DNA of 36,703 nt from a virus. Both the position numbers and the translations under genes were made by a program. Every line of letters begins with the position of its first letter. The first letter of the stretch is position 1. A model generated the notes under the pieces. That model had not been told where the DNA came from. It made no database searches and worked only from the letters and a program-made list of their open reading frames with translations. Of the stretch, positions 29,512 through 36,703 are shown piece by piece. Location: IMG/VR virus record IMGVR_UViG_3300031857_000599, positions 1 to 36,703 of that record; one strand, written 5' to 3'.

Positions 29512-29948
29512 TGGCATATAAAGGAAAATATTCACCCTCATTCCCAAAAAAATATAAAGGTGATCCCACAAATATCATCTATCGTTCTTTATGGGAAAGA
29601 AAATTCATGAAATACTGTGATTTGAATGAAAATATCTTGGAATGGGGTAGTGAAGAAATTGCATTACCATATGTTTCACCCATTGACAATAGAGTACACA
29701 GATACTTTCCAGATTTTTATATCAAAGTAAGAGAGCAAAACGGACAAATCAAGAAGTATATTATAGAAATCAAACCAGCAAAGCAGACAAAGGAACCAGA
29801 AAAGAAAAAGAAAATAACAAAAGGTTATGTTTATGAAGTGGTTGAATATGCAAAGAATCAAGCAAAGTGGCAAGCTGCAAAGGAATTTTGTGATGACCGC
29901 CAATGGGAGTTTAAAATTCTTACAGAAAACGAACTAGGTCTTAACTAA
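29511..29948 (+). CDS. 4: head completion protein gp4 (nuclease-like)
   Basis: 145 residues. IIYRSLWERKFMKYCDLNEN (about 22-41), W-G-S-E-E at 45-49, LPYVSPIDNRVHRYFPDFYI with PDF at 67-69, and IIEIKP at 84-89 match gp4 head completion proteins of T4-like phages. The E...PD...EIK order is that of a TnsA/PD-(D/E)XK-type endonuclease fold. In T4, gp4 acts at the portal after DNA packaging and is needed for head-tail joining. First gene of the four-gene plus-strand operon. Confidence 0.8.
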   Translation: MAYKGKYSPSFPKKYKGDPTNIIYRSLWERKFMKYCDLNENILEWGSEEIALPYVSPIDNRVHRYFPDFYIKVREQNGQIKKYIIEIKPAKQTKEPEKKKKITKGYVYEVVEYAKNQAKWQAAKEFCDDRQWEFKILTENELGLN

Positions 29949-30352
29949 TGCCAAGAAAAACATTAAGGCAGAGAACAGGGAACCCAGTAAGCGAAACAAA
30001 CGAACTTAATAGAGTTCGTCAAATTTTGGATGATTTATCTGGAATTGAAGATCCTGATGATTTAATGATAGAACTTTTGAACGTATTGAATGAAGGTACT
30101 AAATCTGTTATTCCAGGAAATTATTATACATTTGTATATAATCCAAAAACACCCCTAATACAGTACGATCAGAATCCTCTTGTTGCAGTTACCGGTATAT
30201 TTAATTGGGGATTTAGGGGAATTAATTTACATTGGAATCAACCAAGGCAATATACCTGGGATGAAATACCTGGAGGAGTATATCAAATAAGACCAGAGGA
30301 AGTTGATGATGTTAAAAGTATTCCATATGCGAAAATTCGTCTAAATAATTAG
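29948..30352 (+). CDS. conserved T4-like cyanophage structural/neck-region protein
   Basis: 134 residues. Begins in a TAATG overlap with gp4. A helical first part is followed by GNYYTFVYNPKTPLIQYDQN, PLVAVTGIFNWGFRGINLHW and NQPRQYTWDEIPGG, a block I recall as conserved between gp4 and gp48 in T4-like cyanophages. No function is established to my knowledge. The beta-rich core and operon place fit a minor virion or assembly role. Confidence 0.65.
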   Translation: MPRKTLRQRTGNPVSETNELNRVRQILDDLSGIEDPDDLMIELLNVLNEGTKSVIPGNYYTFVYNPKTPLIQYDQNPLVAVTGIFNWGFRGINLHWNQPRQYTWDEIPGGVYQIRPEEVDDVKSIPYAKIRLNN

Positions 30353-30362
30353 AAAACTATTA

Positions 30363-31379
30363 ATGGCTAATTCAATAACTGGATTTCAATTATCACAATC
30401 TGGAGTTGACCTGTCGAAAACGTCAGGAGCCGCATCTGTTAGCAAAACTTCTGATTCAAACTCACCTTCTTTAAGAGGAACAGGTATACCTACCTATAGA
30501 TATCCAAATAAAGCTATAAAAGAATCCGACGATTATCTAGAAATTAGAGTTGTTAAATATACACCTCCCGGAACTCAATCTATTGCCGAGAACAACGTTT
30601 CCTTTAAAACTACGACACAAGTACTAAATGAAAGTCCAAATATAAAGACTCCAGTTGCAATTATTACTCTCCCAATGCCTCAGGATATACAAGATTCCAA
30701 TTCTGTTGAATGGGGTGACAGCAGGTTAAATGCACTCGAAGCCGCTACAGTATCAGCAACTATGGAGGGAATGAAATCAGGAAATCCTCTTAGTGGTGCT
30801 GCTACTGGAATCAACAAAATATTAGAAACACTTAAAAGCACTGCTGCATCAGGAAATGCTCAAGACCTAGCACAATCGTATTTTGCTGCACAATTAGTAC
30901 AGGTTTTCAATTCAAACGTTGATGCTGCATCTTTATTGTCAAGATCCACTGGACAAGTCTTGAATCCAAACCTAGAACTTCTATTTAAGGGAGTTGGTCT
31001 GAGGGAATTTTCATTTAATTTTGATTTTGCACCAAAAAGTCCTGATGAGGCAAAAGTTGTTAAGGACATTATCAGAACTTTTAAAAAAGGAATGGCACCA
31101 AGAAGTTCATCAGGAACTGCTACTGGTGCTGGACTTTTCATAAGTGCTCCAGATATATTTGTACTTGAATACAAATCTGGAGGAAAACCCCATCCATTCT
31201 TGAATAAATTTAAACCAATGGCAATGAAAGGAATGGGTGTTAATTACACTGGATCGGGTACATATTCTGTCTATAGTGACTCAACTCCAGTTCACATGAA
31301 ACTTACATTAACTTTCCAAGAAGTTAACCCAATATACTTCGAAGATTATCAAGATTCAGACGTAGGAGTAGGTTACTAA
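30363..31379 (+). CDS. 48: baseplate tail tube cap gp48
   Basis: 338 residues. TGQVLNPNLELLFKGVGLRE followed by FSFNFDFAPKSPDEAKVVKD is the signature seen in gp48 of T4-like phages, also used in the related tube proteins. The first 110 residues are loosely structured with YRYPNKAI and ITLPMPQDI. T4 gp48 caps the baseplate hub and, with gp54, forms the platform for the tail tube. Next gene gp53 starts in a TAATG overlap. Confidence 0.8.
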   Translation: MANSITGFQLSQSGVDLSKTSGAASVSKTSDSNSPSLRGTGIPTYRYPNKAIKESDDYLEIRVVKYTPPGTQSIAENNVSFKTTTQVLNESPNIKTPVAIITLPMPQDIQDSNSVEWGDSRLNALEAATVSATMEGMKSGNPLSGAATGINKILETLKSTAASGNAQDLAQSYFAAQLVQVFNSNVDAASLLSRSTGQVLNPNLELLFKGVGLREFSFNFDFAPKSPDEAKVVKDIIRTFKKGMAPRSSSGTATGAGLFISAPDIFVLEYKSGGKPHPFLNKFKPMAMKGMGVNYTGSGTYSVYSDSTPVHMKLTLTFQEVNPIYFEDYQDSDVGVGY

Positions 31380-32041
31380 TGGGATACTTCAGAGAACTTC
31401 CAGAGATAGATTATCAATCCTTTCTCTTAGAAAAAAATGGATCAGATTCTTACATAAGAGTTAAGAATTTATTCCGTAGAGTTAAATTACGTGATGACCT
31501 ACAAAATGTCGTTACGATTTTCAATAAGTATCAGATTCCAGAAGGATATCGTCCAGATTTGGTCGCAGAAGAACTTTATGGTAGGGCAGATTTAGATTGG
31601 GTTGTTTTATTAACTGCAAATATTGTGAATGTTAGAAATGAATGGCCATTATCGAATAGAGAACTTTACAATTTTTCTGTTGACAAGTATGGAGTTGAGA
31701 ATTTAAATAGCATAAAATTTTATGAAACTACTGAGGTCAAAGATTCCCAGGGTCGTTTAATTTTACCTTCTGGAAAAGTAGTTGATAAAGATTTTACAAT
31801 CCCCAATCCAGATAAAATTTATGATAGTATAATACAAACTTTAAATCCAGTAGTTGGTATTAGTAACTATGAATATGAAACTAGAAAAAATGATGAAAAG
31901 GGATCAATCTACGTTTTAAAAAAATCATATCTACAACAATTCTTGAATGATATAAGAAAAATTATGAATTATGACAAGTCATCCCAATATGTAAATCCAA
32001 AACTAGTTAAAACAGAAAATACTAAAAATACATTACCATAA
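31379..32041 (+). CDS. 53: baseplate wedge protein gp53
   Basis: 220 residues. MGYFRELPEIDYQSFLLEKN, then YIRVKNLFRRVKLRDDLQNV, then IPEGYRPDLVAEELYGRADL and DWVVLLTANI match gp53 wedge subunits, including the LysM-like D-x-x-A-x-x-x-Y-G-x-x-x-L-D-W-V-x-L segment. gp53 joins neighbouring wedges around the hub. It is the last gene on the plus strand here; its stop overlaps the end of the Mom-like frame on the other strand. Confidence 0.85.
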   Translation: MGYFRELPEIDYQSFLLEKNGSDSYIRVKNLFRRVKLRDDLQNVVTIFNKYQIPEGYRPDLVAEELYGRADLDWVVLLTANIVNVRNEWPLSNRELYNFSVDKYGVENLNSIKFYETTEVKDSQGRLILPSGKVVDKDFTIPNPDKIYDSIIQTLNPVVGISNYEYETRKNDEKGSIYVLKKSYLQQFLNDIRKIMNYDKSSQYVNPKLVKTENTKNTLP

Positions 32042-32058
32042 GAGTTCTAGACTCTTAT
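32038..32058 (+). terminator. inverted repeat after gp53
   Basis: ATAAGAGT and ACTCTTAT form an 8-bp stem with a 5-base loop directly after the gp53 stop. There is no T run on the plus strand, so only a weak terminator or an RNA 3'-end stabiliser is suggested. Confidence 0.35.
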
Positions 32059-32469
32059 CAAACATCATAACATAACGGTGCTTGCGGGAGCGTTCTTTCC
32101 ATTCTCCCTCGGCACCTTTTACTTTTCCGCGTGAATGCTTGGTGCCGTCTGCATAATAGAAATCTTTCTTTGCATCTGTAAGACCGCAGTACTTAAAATT
32201 ACAAGCCCTATAGATTGTGCCACCATGAAAATCAGAATCGGCGTATGAAATGATCGCTTTGACTTCAGTATCTTTTCGTAACTGTCTAATCGCTTTTGAA
32301 ACGAACCAAGAAGTGATATTATACTCGCCCTGTTGAGTTTGTGGATGAATACAGAGTCTTGAGAGTTCGAAAAGTCCTTGTTGTTCATTTCTTTCAAGTC
32401 CAAAAGCGCCTTTTGCAATTTCTGGTACTGGTAATCCTGTAAAAATTATTACACCTTGCAGTCCGCCAA

Positions 32470-32477
32470 TATTTAGA
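32470..32477 (-). promoter_or_regulatory. possible late promoter TCTAAATA
   Basis: Minus strand TCTAAATATTGGC near the 5' end of the Mom-like frame. It would give late transcription of the remaining Mom-like sequence independent of gp32. Confidence 0.4.
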
Positions 32478-32491
32478 GGAAAGAACTCATT

Positions 32492-32514
32492 AAAAAGGGG
32501 GAGTTGACTCCCCC
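32492..32514 (-). terminator. Rho-independent terminator of gp32
   Basis: GGGGGAGT pairs with ACTCCCCC with almost no loop, followed by five T, 15 bases after the gp32 stop. Confidence 0.85.
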
Positions 32515-32528
32515 ATCATATCATAGAA

Positions 32529-33446
32529 TCAGTCTTCTGCCAACTTGGCAAAGTAGGACAGAGCATCATCATCCTCATCTTCTTCAACCGCAGGTCGGCG
32601 AGTCGGTTTCAGATTGCTGAGTTCAGTACGAAGGTCTTCAGTAAGTTCTCGGGCAGAACCACGAGTATCATCTTCATCATCAACTTCCTCATCAACTCGA
32701 CGAGAACCTTTAGAACCAAGAACATACTCAAGGCGCTTCTTCAGTTCATCATAAGACTTGAATTGGTCGGCAGCAACAAGTTCGGCAAGAGAATATTGCC
32801 TCTTCCAGACTTCTTCCATTGCTCCATCATCATCCAGCAGAGCACCCTGAGAGGCAAACTCACTGGAGTCATAGTTACGATAACCAGCAACATTCTTTGC
32901 CTTCAGTTTGAAGTTTGCACCTTGCCAGAAGTCAAACGGATCGATAGGAGTCTCATCCTCAAACTCAGGTTGCATTGCCTCAGAAATCTTATCAAAGATT
33001 TTCTTACCATACTTGAAGAGGAAGACCTTACCTTCGTTTTCGGGATTGGCAGGGTCTTTGACGACATAGATATTGCTCACGTAAGTCAGTTTACGCTTTT
33101 GCTTACGAGCAATTTCTTTACCAGCATCAGTACCATTATTCCAGAGTTCAGAATTAAGTTCTGACACTGGGTCTTTTTGACCAGTAGTGGTCAAAGAATT
33201 CTCGATATACCAACCACCAGGACCTTGGAATGCATGACTGTAGAGTTTCACGAATGGCAGGTCTTCACCATTCGGAGCAGGAAGGAAACGGATAACGGCA
33301 TAACCATTGCCGCTCTTATCTACATCCAGTTTCCAGATGCGGTCATCACTAGAACCGCTATTAGTATTCATTTTTTCAACTTCTTTGACCAGTTTGGCGG
33401 TCAGAGAGCCCAGTTTAGATTGCTTTTTAAGGTCAGCAAATGACAT
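32529..33446 (-). CDS. 32: single-stranded DNA-binding protein gp32
   Basis: 305 residues. Basic N-terminus for cooperative binding (LKKQSKLGSLTAKLVKEVEK), OB-fold core (VIRFLPAPNGEDLPFVKLYS, GPGGWYIENS, KRKLTYVSNIYVVKDPANPE, FLFKYGKKIFDKI) and a very acidic C-terminus (VEEDEDDDALSYFAKLAED) that recruits partners. The protein contains no cysteine, so the zinc site of T4 gp32 (His and three Cys) is lost, as in other cyanophages. GAGG lies 8 bases before the ATG. A consensus sigma70 promoter and a strong terminator flank it, so it is made in large amounts on its own. Confidence 0.9.
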   Translation of the reverse strand: MSFADLKKQSKLGSLTAKLVKEVEKMNTNSGSSDDRIWKLDVDKSGNGYAVIRFLPAPNGEDLPFVKLYSHAFQGPGGWYIENSLTTTGQKDPVSELNSELWNNGTDAGKEIARKQKRKLTYVSNIYVVKDPANPENEGKVFLFKYGKKIFDKISEAMQPEFEDETPIDPFDFWQGANFKLKAKNVAGYRNYDSSEFASQGALLDDDGAMEEVWKRQYSLAELVAADQFKSYDELKKRLEYVLGSKGSRRVDEEVDDEDDTRGSARELTEDLRTELSNLKPTRRPAVEEDEDDDALSYFAKLAED

Positions 33447-33490
33447 TTGGATTACCTCGGATAAATTGGATTCGGGGGATTTACTTGGAT

Positions 33491-33519
33491 ATTATAGCAA
33501 GGATTCTCTCAAAGGTCAA
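33491..33519 (-). promoter_or_regulatory. sigma70 promoter of gp32
   Basis: TTGACC (33514-33519), 17-base spacer, TATAAT (33491-33496) with a TG extension (TGCTATAAT), 45 bases before the ATG of gp32. Confidence 0.8.
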
Positions 33520-33841
33520 CGTATTGCTTGAGAGATTCAATAGTTTTAGTCATACTGTTAAACAATGTCTGCATATCAGTATCTGGGGGAAATCCCATCA
33601 AGGATACTGATTTACGTAGGTTTTCTTTCATTTCAATTGCCTCAGGATCATTCGAAAGAGACAATCTTGTGTACATTATACGTTGTTTTTCTAATAGTAT
33701 TTGTAATTTTTCAATGTGCTCCAGTTTAGTATCACGATCCATCATACCAAAAGTGAGAATACTTCCGTAAATCTCTTCTTGTAATTTATTAATTTCTTTC
33801 AGTTCTTCTTGAATAATATCAGAATCAAAAAAATTACTCAT
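33509..33841 (-). CDS. DUF1825-like protein
   Basis: 110 residues. FFDSDIIQEELKEINKLQEE, then IYGSILTFGMM, then KLEHIEKLQILLEKQRIMYT and RLSLSNDPEAIEMKENLR match DUF1825, a family I know from cyanobacterial genomes and their T4-like phages. Almost all helical. It lies between gp59 and gp32, the place where T4 has other replication or late transcription factors. Its function is not established to my knowledge. The shared family supports a cyanobacterial host. Confidence 0.75.
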   Translation of the reverse strand: MSNFFDSDIIQEELKEINKLQEEIYGSILTFGMMDRDTKLEHIEKLQILLEKQRIMYTRLSLSNDPEAIEMKENLRKSVSLMGFPPDTDMQTLFNSMTKTIESLKQYVDL

Positions 33842-34424
33842 TGATAATTTCCCTTAAAATCTTTTTAAATTGGAACACGTCAATATTTAGAAATGGTTTG
33901 TACTTCTTGATTTTCAAACTTACGGTTTCCCACACTGGGTCTAAAAGTTTCTTATCAAACTTGTTCCCGAACAGGAATATTTTATCATATATGACTAGTG
34001 TTTCCAGACTAATATTCCCGCTCAGGAACTTTTTTAGAATTGGTGGATGCCCTTTGGAGCAAGTCAAGGCATCTTCTAATTTTGTTTGTAAGAACAATTC
34101 TTCCGACTGTTCTTTGAACAAGTAAGTCAAACTCTGTTGTCTTCGCATCCAGTCTGCGTAAGTCCTTTCTCCAGAATTGATAATTTCTCCAATCCATAAA
34201 TTTTGTGGGTTATCTACTGATACGAAATTTGAAAGAAGAAAATCTACGACTTCCTTATCCGAATATTTACGACTAGTTTTTTCAAACCAATACTTATCCT
34301 TACGTTTGTTGAATGAAGTTACGGTAGCTCGTGATTTGCCTCCATATTTAAAAAAGTCATATTTACTATTCGTAAAATGACTTTTCATCGAAAGATAAGT
34401 TTGGTAGGTCTCAAAAGGACTCAT
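33834..34424 (-). CDS. 59: loader of gp41 helicase, gp59
   Basis: 196 residues. MSPFETYQTYLSMKSHFTNS, then KYDFFKYGGKSRATVTSFNK, RKDKYWFEKTSRKYSDKEVV and the C-terminal LDPVWETVSLKIKKYKPFLN fit T4 gp59 (YKLYLMIKQHMNGKYDVIKY and RRDKYFFQKLSEKY). gp59 loads the replicative helicase on gp32-coated forks. It lies between gp33 and DUF1825/gp32, close to the T4 gene order. Overlaps both neighbours by a few bases. Confidence 0.85.
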   Translation of the reverse strand: MSPFETYQTYLSMKSHFTNSKYDFFKYGGKSRATVTSFNKRKDKYWFEKTSRKYSDKEVVDFLLSNFVSVDNPQNLWIGEIINSGERTYADWMRRQQSLTYLFKEQSEELFLQTKLEDALTCSKGHPPILKKFLSGNISLETLVIYDKIFLFGNKFDKKLLDPVWETVSLKIKKYKPFLNIDVFQFKKILREIINE

Positions 34425-34672
34425 AGTGGAAGTTTTGCCTTCGAAGTTTTTTTCATAAAGTTAAGACGAATTGCGTCCCACTTTAATCTTTCTTTCAGAG
34501 GTTTTGAAATGAGTTTTGTTACAGATTCAACCTCAAGCGTATTAACATCACAATAGTGAATAATCGCATCAATATAATTTAAATTTTCTTCGGCAACTAT
34601 TTTCTCAATCTCCAAGGCAAACTTGGATGGTGTGAGAAATTTACTTTCTATTGCTTGTTCTAGTTCATTCAT
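34421..34672 (-). CDS. 33: late promoter transcription accessory protein gp33
   Basis: 83 residues from ATG 34670-34672, which overlaps the upstream stop by 8 bases (ATGAATGA); a reading to 34777 would lie inside the nuclease gene and is rejected. MNELEQAIESKFLTPSKFAL, then EIEKIVAEENLNYIDAIIHY and C, matches the gp33 pattern of T4 (IIEKMVEEFGMSYLEATTAF) in shorter form. gp33 links sigma factor, RNA polymerase and the sliding clamp for late transcription. The end KKTSKAKLPL is typical of the cyanophage version. Confidence 0.75.
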   Translation of the reverse strand: MNELEQAIESKFLTPSKFALEIEKIVAEENLNYIDAIIHYCDVNTLEVESVTKLISKPLKERLKWDAIRLNFMKKTSKAKLPL

Positions 34673-35339
34673 ATTCGATAAGTTTAGATTCAACAAACTC
34701 TCTAATATATTTGGCGAGTAGTTTGATGTACTTTGATTTGTCGTATTCTTCGTAGACGGTGCATTCTCCATTTTCACAAGCCATTATGATTACAAGTTTT
34801 TTAACTGGAATACCAGTTATTTCATATAGCATACATCCATATGCCATACACTGAACAAAATAGTGTTCAATCCACTCTCGTGGTTTTGGTTTTTTAGAGG
34901 TCTTAAAGTCGATTATTGATAGTTCGCCATCAAATTCGGCAATACAATCTACGGTTCCAGCAATTCCTAATTGTTTGCTGTAAAGAGAACCTTCAAGAGC
35001 ATGAATATTATTTATGCGCTTTAAATCTTTCTTTGCAATTTTAAAAAGAAAATCTGGAAGAGGTTGAACTGTTGGAAGTTCTCGATTATGCAAATAGTTT
35101 TCTACCAAATTGTGCATATCAGTTCCACGACTGGTTGCTTGTCTGGTAATTTTATCTGCTTCTTCCTCACCGATCCTTTTACGCCATTTTGCGAAAAACT
35201 GCCGATTTTTATGACTAGTTACCGAAGTAATTGAAACTAGTTTTAGTAATTCTCCATCATCAGGAACTTTATAGTATCTTACCCCATCAATTGTTTCTCT
35301 TTCGAGTTGAGGTAATTCCAAGTCAACATGTTTAAACAT
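34665..35339 (-). CDS. PD-(D/E)XK exonuclease (RecB/MGME1-like)
   Basis: 224 residues. RGTDMHNLVENYL (about 71-83), GTVDC (Asp131), IIDFKTS (Asp144, Lys146) and QCMAYG (Gln163, Tyr167) are the ordered motifs of the RecB/MGME1-like branch of PD-(D/E)XK nucleases. Such a nuclease probably trims DNA ends in replication, recombination or host DNA breakdown. It starts right after PhoH (shared base region) and ends in an overlap with gp33. Common at this place in T4-like cyanophages, from memory. Confidence 0.8.
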   Translation of the reverse strand: MFKHVDLELPQLERETIDGVRYYKVPDDGELLKLVSITSVTSHKNRQFFAKWRKRIGEEEADKITRQATSRGTDMHNLVENYLHNRELPTVQPLPDFLFKIAKKDLKRINNIHALEGSLYSKQLGIAGTVDCIAEFDGELSIIDFKTSKKPKPREWIEHYFVQCMAYGCMLYEITGIPVKKLVIIMACENGECTVYEEYDKSKYIKLLAKYIREFVESKLIEYE

Positions 35340-36097
35340 TAAAAACCAGCATCCATTTTTGCAATGATATATTCTTTGACAAGTCCAGAGCGGACAATAT
35401 CTTCTACACCAAATTCGATAACATCAAAAGAAGGCATAGACCTTAAAATTTTCATAAAATCAATGATACCATTTCTGTCATTTGTTTTTAGCAAGTCTGA
35501 CTGAGTGGCATCTCCGCAAAACATAATTTTGCTGTCTTCACCTATTCTTGTAATAATACTATCAAGTTCGTGAAATGTCAAATTTTGGAATTCATCTACG
35601 ATAACAATAGACTTATCAAGAGTAGTTCCACGAAGAAAAGAGGTGCTCCAGAACTTAATAGTTTCCTGTGACTTGAGATTTCCATAAAGCATCTCAAATT
35701 CACTATCGCTTGGCATCTGGAACATGTACTTCACCATATTCTTATAAGGAATTTGGTAAATATCTGCCTTATCATCATGATCTCCAGGAAGAAATCCAAT
35801 CTCACGAGTGGCGACAAGAGAGCGAACTAGATAAATTTTTTCGTATGGTGTCTTTTCATCTAAAACATCACAAAGAGCATTGTAGAGTGTAATGAATGTT
35901 TTACCAGTTCCAGCACACCCATATGCAACAATATGTCTTCCCTTTGCATAAGATTCAAATAAATTTTTTTGATTATCAGTTAACGGTTCAATCTCTAAAA
36001 GATACTCTTGATTTAAAGGTTTTCTTCTTTTCATCTGACGAGTAGTAAGACCAACTCCGATTGGTTGGTCAATATTACCTCTTTTTCTTCTTGCCAT
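35339..36097 (-). CDS. phoH: PhoH-like ATPase
   Basis: 252 residues. Walker A GCAGTGKT at 60-67, VRSLVATREIGFLPGD (91-106), Walker B IVIVDEFQN at 164-172 and FCGDATQSD fit the PhoH family, related to SF1-type helicases. The N-terminus is basic (MARRKRGNIDQ). PhoH is widespread in marine and freshwater cyanophages; its true role during infection is not settled, despite the phosphate-regulon name. It is coupled to the nuclease downstream. Confidence 0.85.
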   Translation of the reverse strand: MARRKRGNIDQPIGVGLTTRQMKRRKPLNQEYLLEIEPLTDNQKNLFESYAKGRHIVAYGCAGTGKTFITLYNALCDVLDEKTPYEKIYLVRSLVATREIGFLPGDHDDKADIYQIPYKNMVKYMFQMPSDSEFEMLYGNLKSQETIKFWSTSFLRGTTLDKSIVIVDEFQNLTFHELDSIITRIGEDSKIMFCGDATQSDLLKTNDRNGIIDFMKILRSMPSFDVIEFGVEDIVRSGLVKEYIIAKMDAGF

Positions 36098-36103
36098 AAT
36101 TGA

Positions 36104-36346
36104 TTAGATTTTTTTTACTGTTGAACCAGGAGACTTACCTGCCTTGGCGAGAACATCGTTCCACCCTGGATTTCTACTGATAAGTTTGTCTTTCCACTCA
36201 CCTACTTCACCTGGAGTAGCGCATCCTTGCGACCAATCTCTTTGCCATTCAGGATTATCATTATACCATTGAGTAATATCATGAACGCTCATTTCAATTA
36301 CTTTAGTTTCACCAGTTTCTTTATGAATAATTGGATAAATCGCCAT
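36104..36346 (-). CDS. small conserved cyanophage protein (80 aa)
   Basis: 80 residues: MAIYPIIHKETGETKVIEMS, then QWYNDNPEWQRDWSQGC, then GEVGEWKDKLISRNPGWNDV and LAKAGKSPGSTVKKI. The pattern N-P-x-W-x-x-D-W...G-x-W-K-D-K-L...N-P-G-W-x-D-V-L is one I recall from T4-like cyanophages. It resembles the start and end of FmdB-like small proteins but has only one Cys and so no zinc ribbon. It has its own TCTAAATA late promoter. Function unknown. Confidence 0.65.
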   Translation of the reverse strand: MAIYPIIHKETGETKVIEMSVHDITQWYNDNPEWQRDWSQGCATPGEVGEWKDKLISRNPGWNDVLAKAGKSPGSTVKKI

Positions 36347-36368
36347 AAGTTATAAAATCAAGATATTT

Positions 36369-36376
36369 TATTTAGA
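36369..36376 (-). promoter_or_regulatory. late promoter TCTAAATA
   Basis: Minus strand TCTAAATAAAATATC about 22 bases before the 36104-36346 gene; contains the TAA stop of thyX (36372-36374). Confidence 0.6.
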
Positions 36377-36703
36377 CCCACTCTAGAGCCTGTGAGACTG
36401 AAGGAAATTGTTCCTTAAAGACTTCTTTACATGCAAGTGCAACGTCCATGTGCTCCTTTTGAGTACCATTTGCCGAACGAAGATTGATGTAGTGTACCCA
36501 ACTGCGGCAAGAACCCGTCATATAGATGCGTGTGGGCGTTGCCAAGGGCAGTACAAACCTTGCACACTCCTTTGCTACCCCTGCCTCTAGAAGGCGCTTG
36601 TAGAGGGCATTGGCGGCAATGAAATGCTCGGAGATTTCACCCTGCAATTTGAGTTTTACATAATCAGAAATGTCATCAATCGAATTCTGACGATTTTTCG
36701 TAT
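36372..36703 (-). CDS. thyX: flavin-dependent thymidylate synthase ThyX, C-terminal part
   Basis: Partial: the frame stays open to the right edge (about 110 residues visible). ALYKRLLEAGVAKECARFVL, then PLATPTRIYMTGSCRSWVHY, then INLRSANGTQKEHMDVAL is the C-terminal signature of ThyX (AGVAKECARFVLP and the R-S-W-x-H-Y-I-x-L-R motif that binds dUMP and FAD). ThyX makes dTMP from dUMP with methylene-tetrahydrofolate, which supports AT-rich phage DNA synthesis. The N-terminal half with the RHR motif lies outside the window. Confidence 0.85.
   Translation of the reverse strand, partial: TKNRQNSIDDISDYVKLKLQGEISEHFIAANALYKRLLEAGVAKECARFVLPLATPTRIYMTGSCRSWVHYINLRSANGTQKEHMDVALACKEVFKEQFPSVSQALEWV

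Larger units (their letters stand above)
32033..32515 (-). pseudogene. 5'-truncated Mom-like DNA-modification gene
   Basis: An open frame of 160 codons without ATG, GTG or TTG at a sensible place; it is bounded upstream by TGA 32516-32518 and starts inside the gp32 terminator. Translation shows LFELSRLCIHPQTQQGEYNI, then SWFVSKAIRQLRK, then AIISYADSDFHGGTIYRACN followed by FKYCG. This is the core of Mu Mom-like GNAT-fold proteins, which modify adenine to protect phage DNA (S-Y-A-D...H-x-G-x-I-Y-x-A-x-N-F). About 50-60 N-terminal residues of the family are missing. A TCTAAATA box lies inside the frame. It may be a recent relic, or use a rare start such as ATT. Confidence 0.7.

Noticed and set aside
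32119-32418. 99-residue minus-strand frame MQKALLDLKEMNNKDF
   Set aside because: Out of frame with the Mom-like sequence that covers the same bases and has recognisable motifs; its hydrophobic stretch is a by-product.
34673-34777. N-terminal extension of gp33
   Set aside because: It lies inside the nuclease gene and is Asn/Ser-rich; ATG 34670-34672 gives the usual overlap and family length.
1-36703. CRISPR arrays, insertion sequences, integrase or photosynthesis genes
   Set aside because: I looked on both strands and saw no spaced repeats, terminal inverted repeats, transposase, recombinase or psbA/psbD-type sequence.

Overview
The window is a low-GC segment (my estimate by eye, not computed) of a T4-like myovirus that very probably infects cyanobacteria. 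The baseplate and tail genes match the T4 family: gp53, gp48, gp54-like tube initiator, gp26, gp27 and gp5. So do gp4 head completion, gp32, gp59 and gp33. The accessory set is the one seen in T4-like cyanophages: PhoH, ThyX, a PD-(D/E)XK exonuclease, a DUF1825-like protein (a family known from cyanobacteria), a 2OG-Fe(II) oxygenase and many small conserved ORFs. No photosynthesis gene is in this stretch.

Layout. (1) 1-7040, minus strand: tightly overlapping small early-type genes, many joined by ATGA or TGATG overlaps, ending with an SF2 DEAH helicase. Three gene groups start with the same cassette: a GAACTGGCACA motif, a GC-rich hairpin, a TATAAT box and a CATACACAAA leader. A fourth, looser version starts the gene at 2402. 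(2) 7093-14884: two large fibre-type proteins; the 1790-residue one ends in a peptidase S74 chaperone. (3) 14920-16004: an early-looking island inside the late region, with three tRNAs, a Phd-like antitoxin and two near-perfect sigma70 promoters. (4) 16017-20248: a cluster of short fibre-like paralogs with two XkdW-like chaperone genes. (5) 20253-29473: spike, gp5, gp27, a two-enzyme tail lysin, tape-measure-like protein, gp26 and gp54-like. (6) 29511-32041, plus strand: gp4, a conserved protein, gp48, gp53. (7) 32033-36703, minus strand: a 5'-truncated Mom-like gene, then (in transcription order ThyX to gp32) replication, recombination and late-transcription genes.

The genes combine a baseplate and tail-tip assembly line with its own muralytic device, a replaceable fibre kit, and a replication and late-transcription module. 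Late promoters read as TCTAAATA or NATAAATA and often contain the stop codon of the gene upstream.

The strongest unusual signals are: a canonical -1 slippery heptamer (T TTT TTC) with an upstream Shine-Dalgarno-like stimulator at the end of gp26, which would fuse it to a 57-codon ORF just before the tape-measure gene (lambda G/GT style); a Mom-like DNA-modification ORF that has lost its 5' end at the gp32 terminator; and tRNAs whose class and anticodon do not agree.
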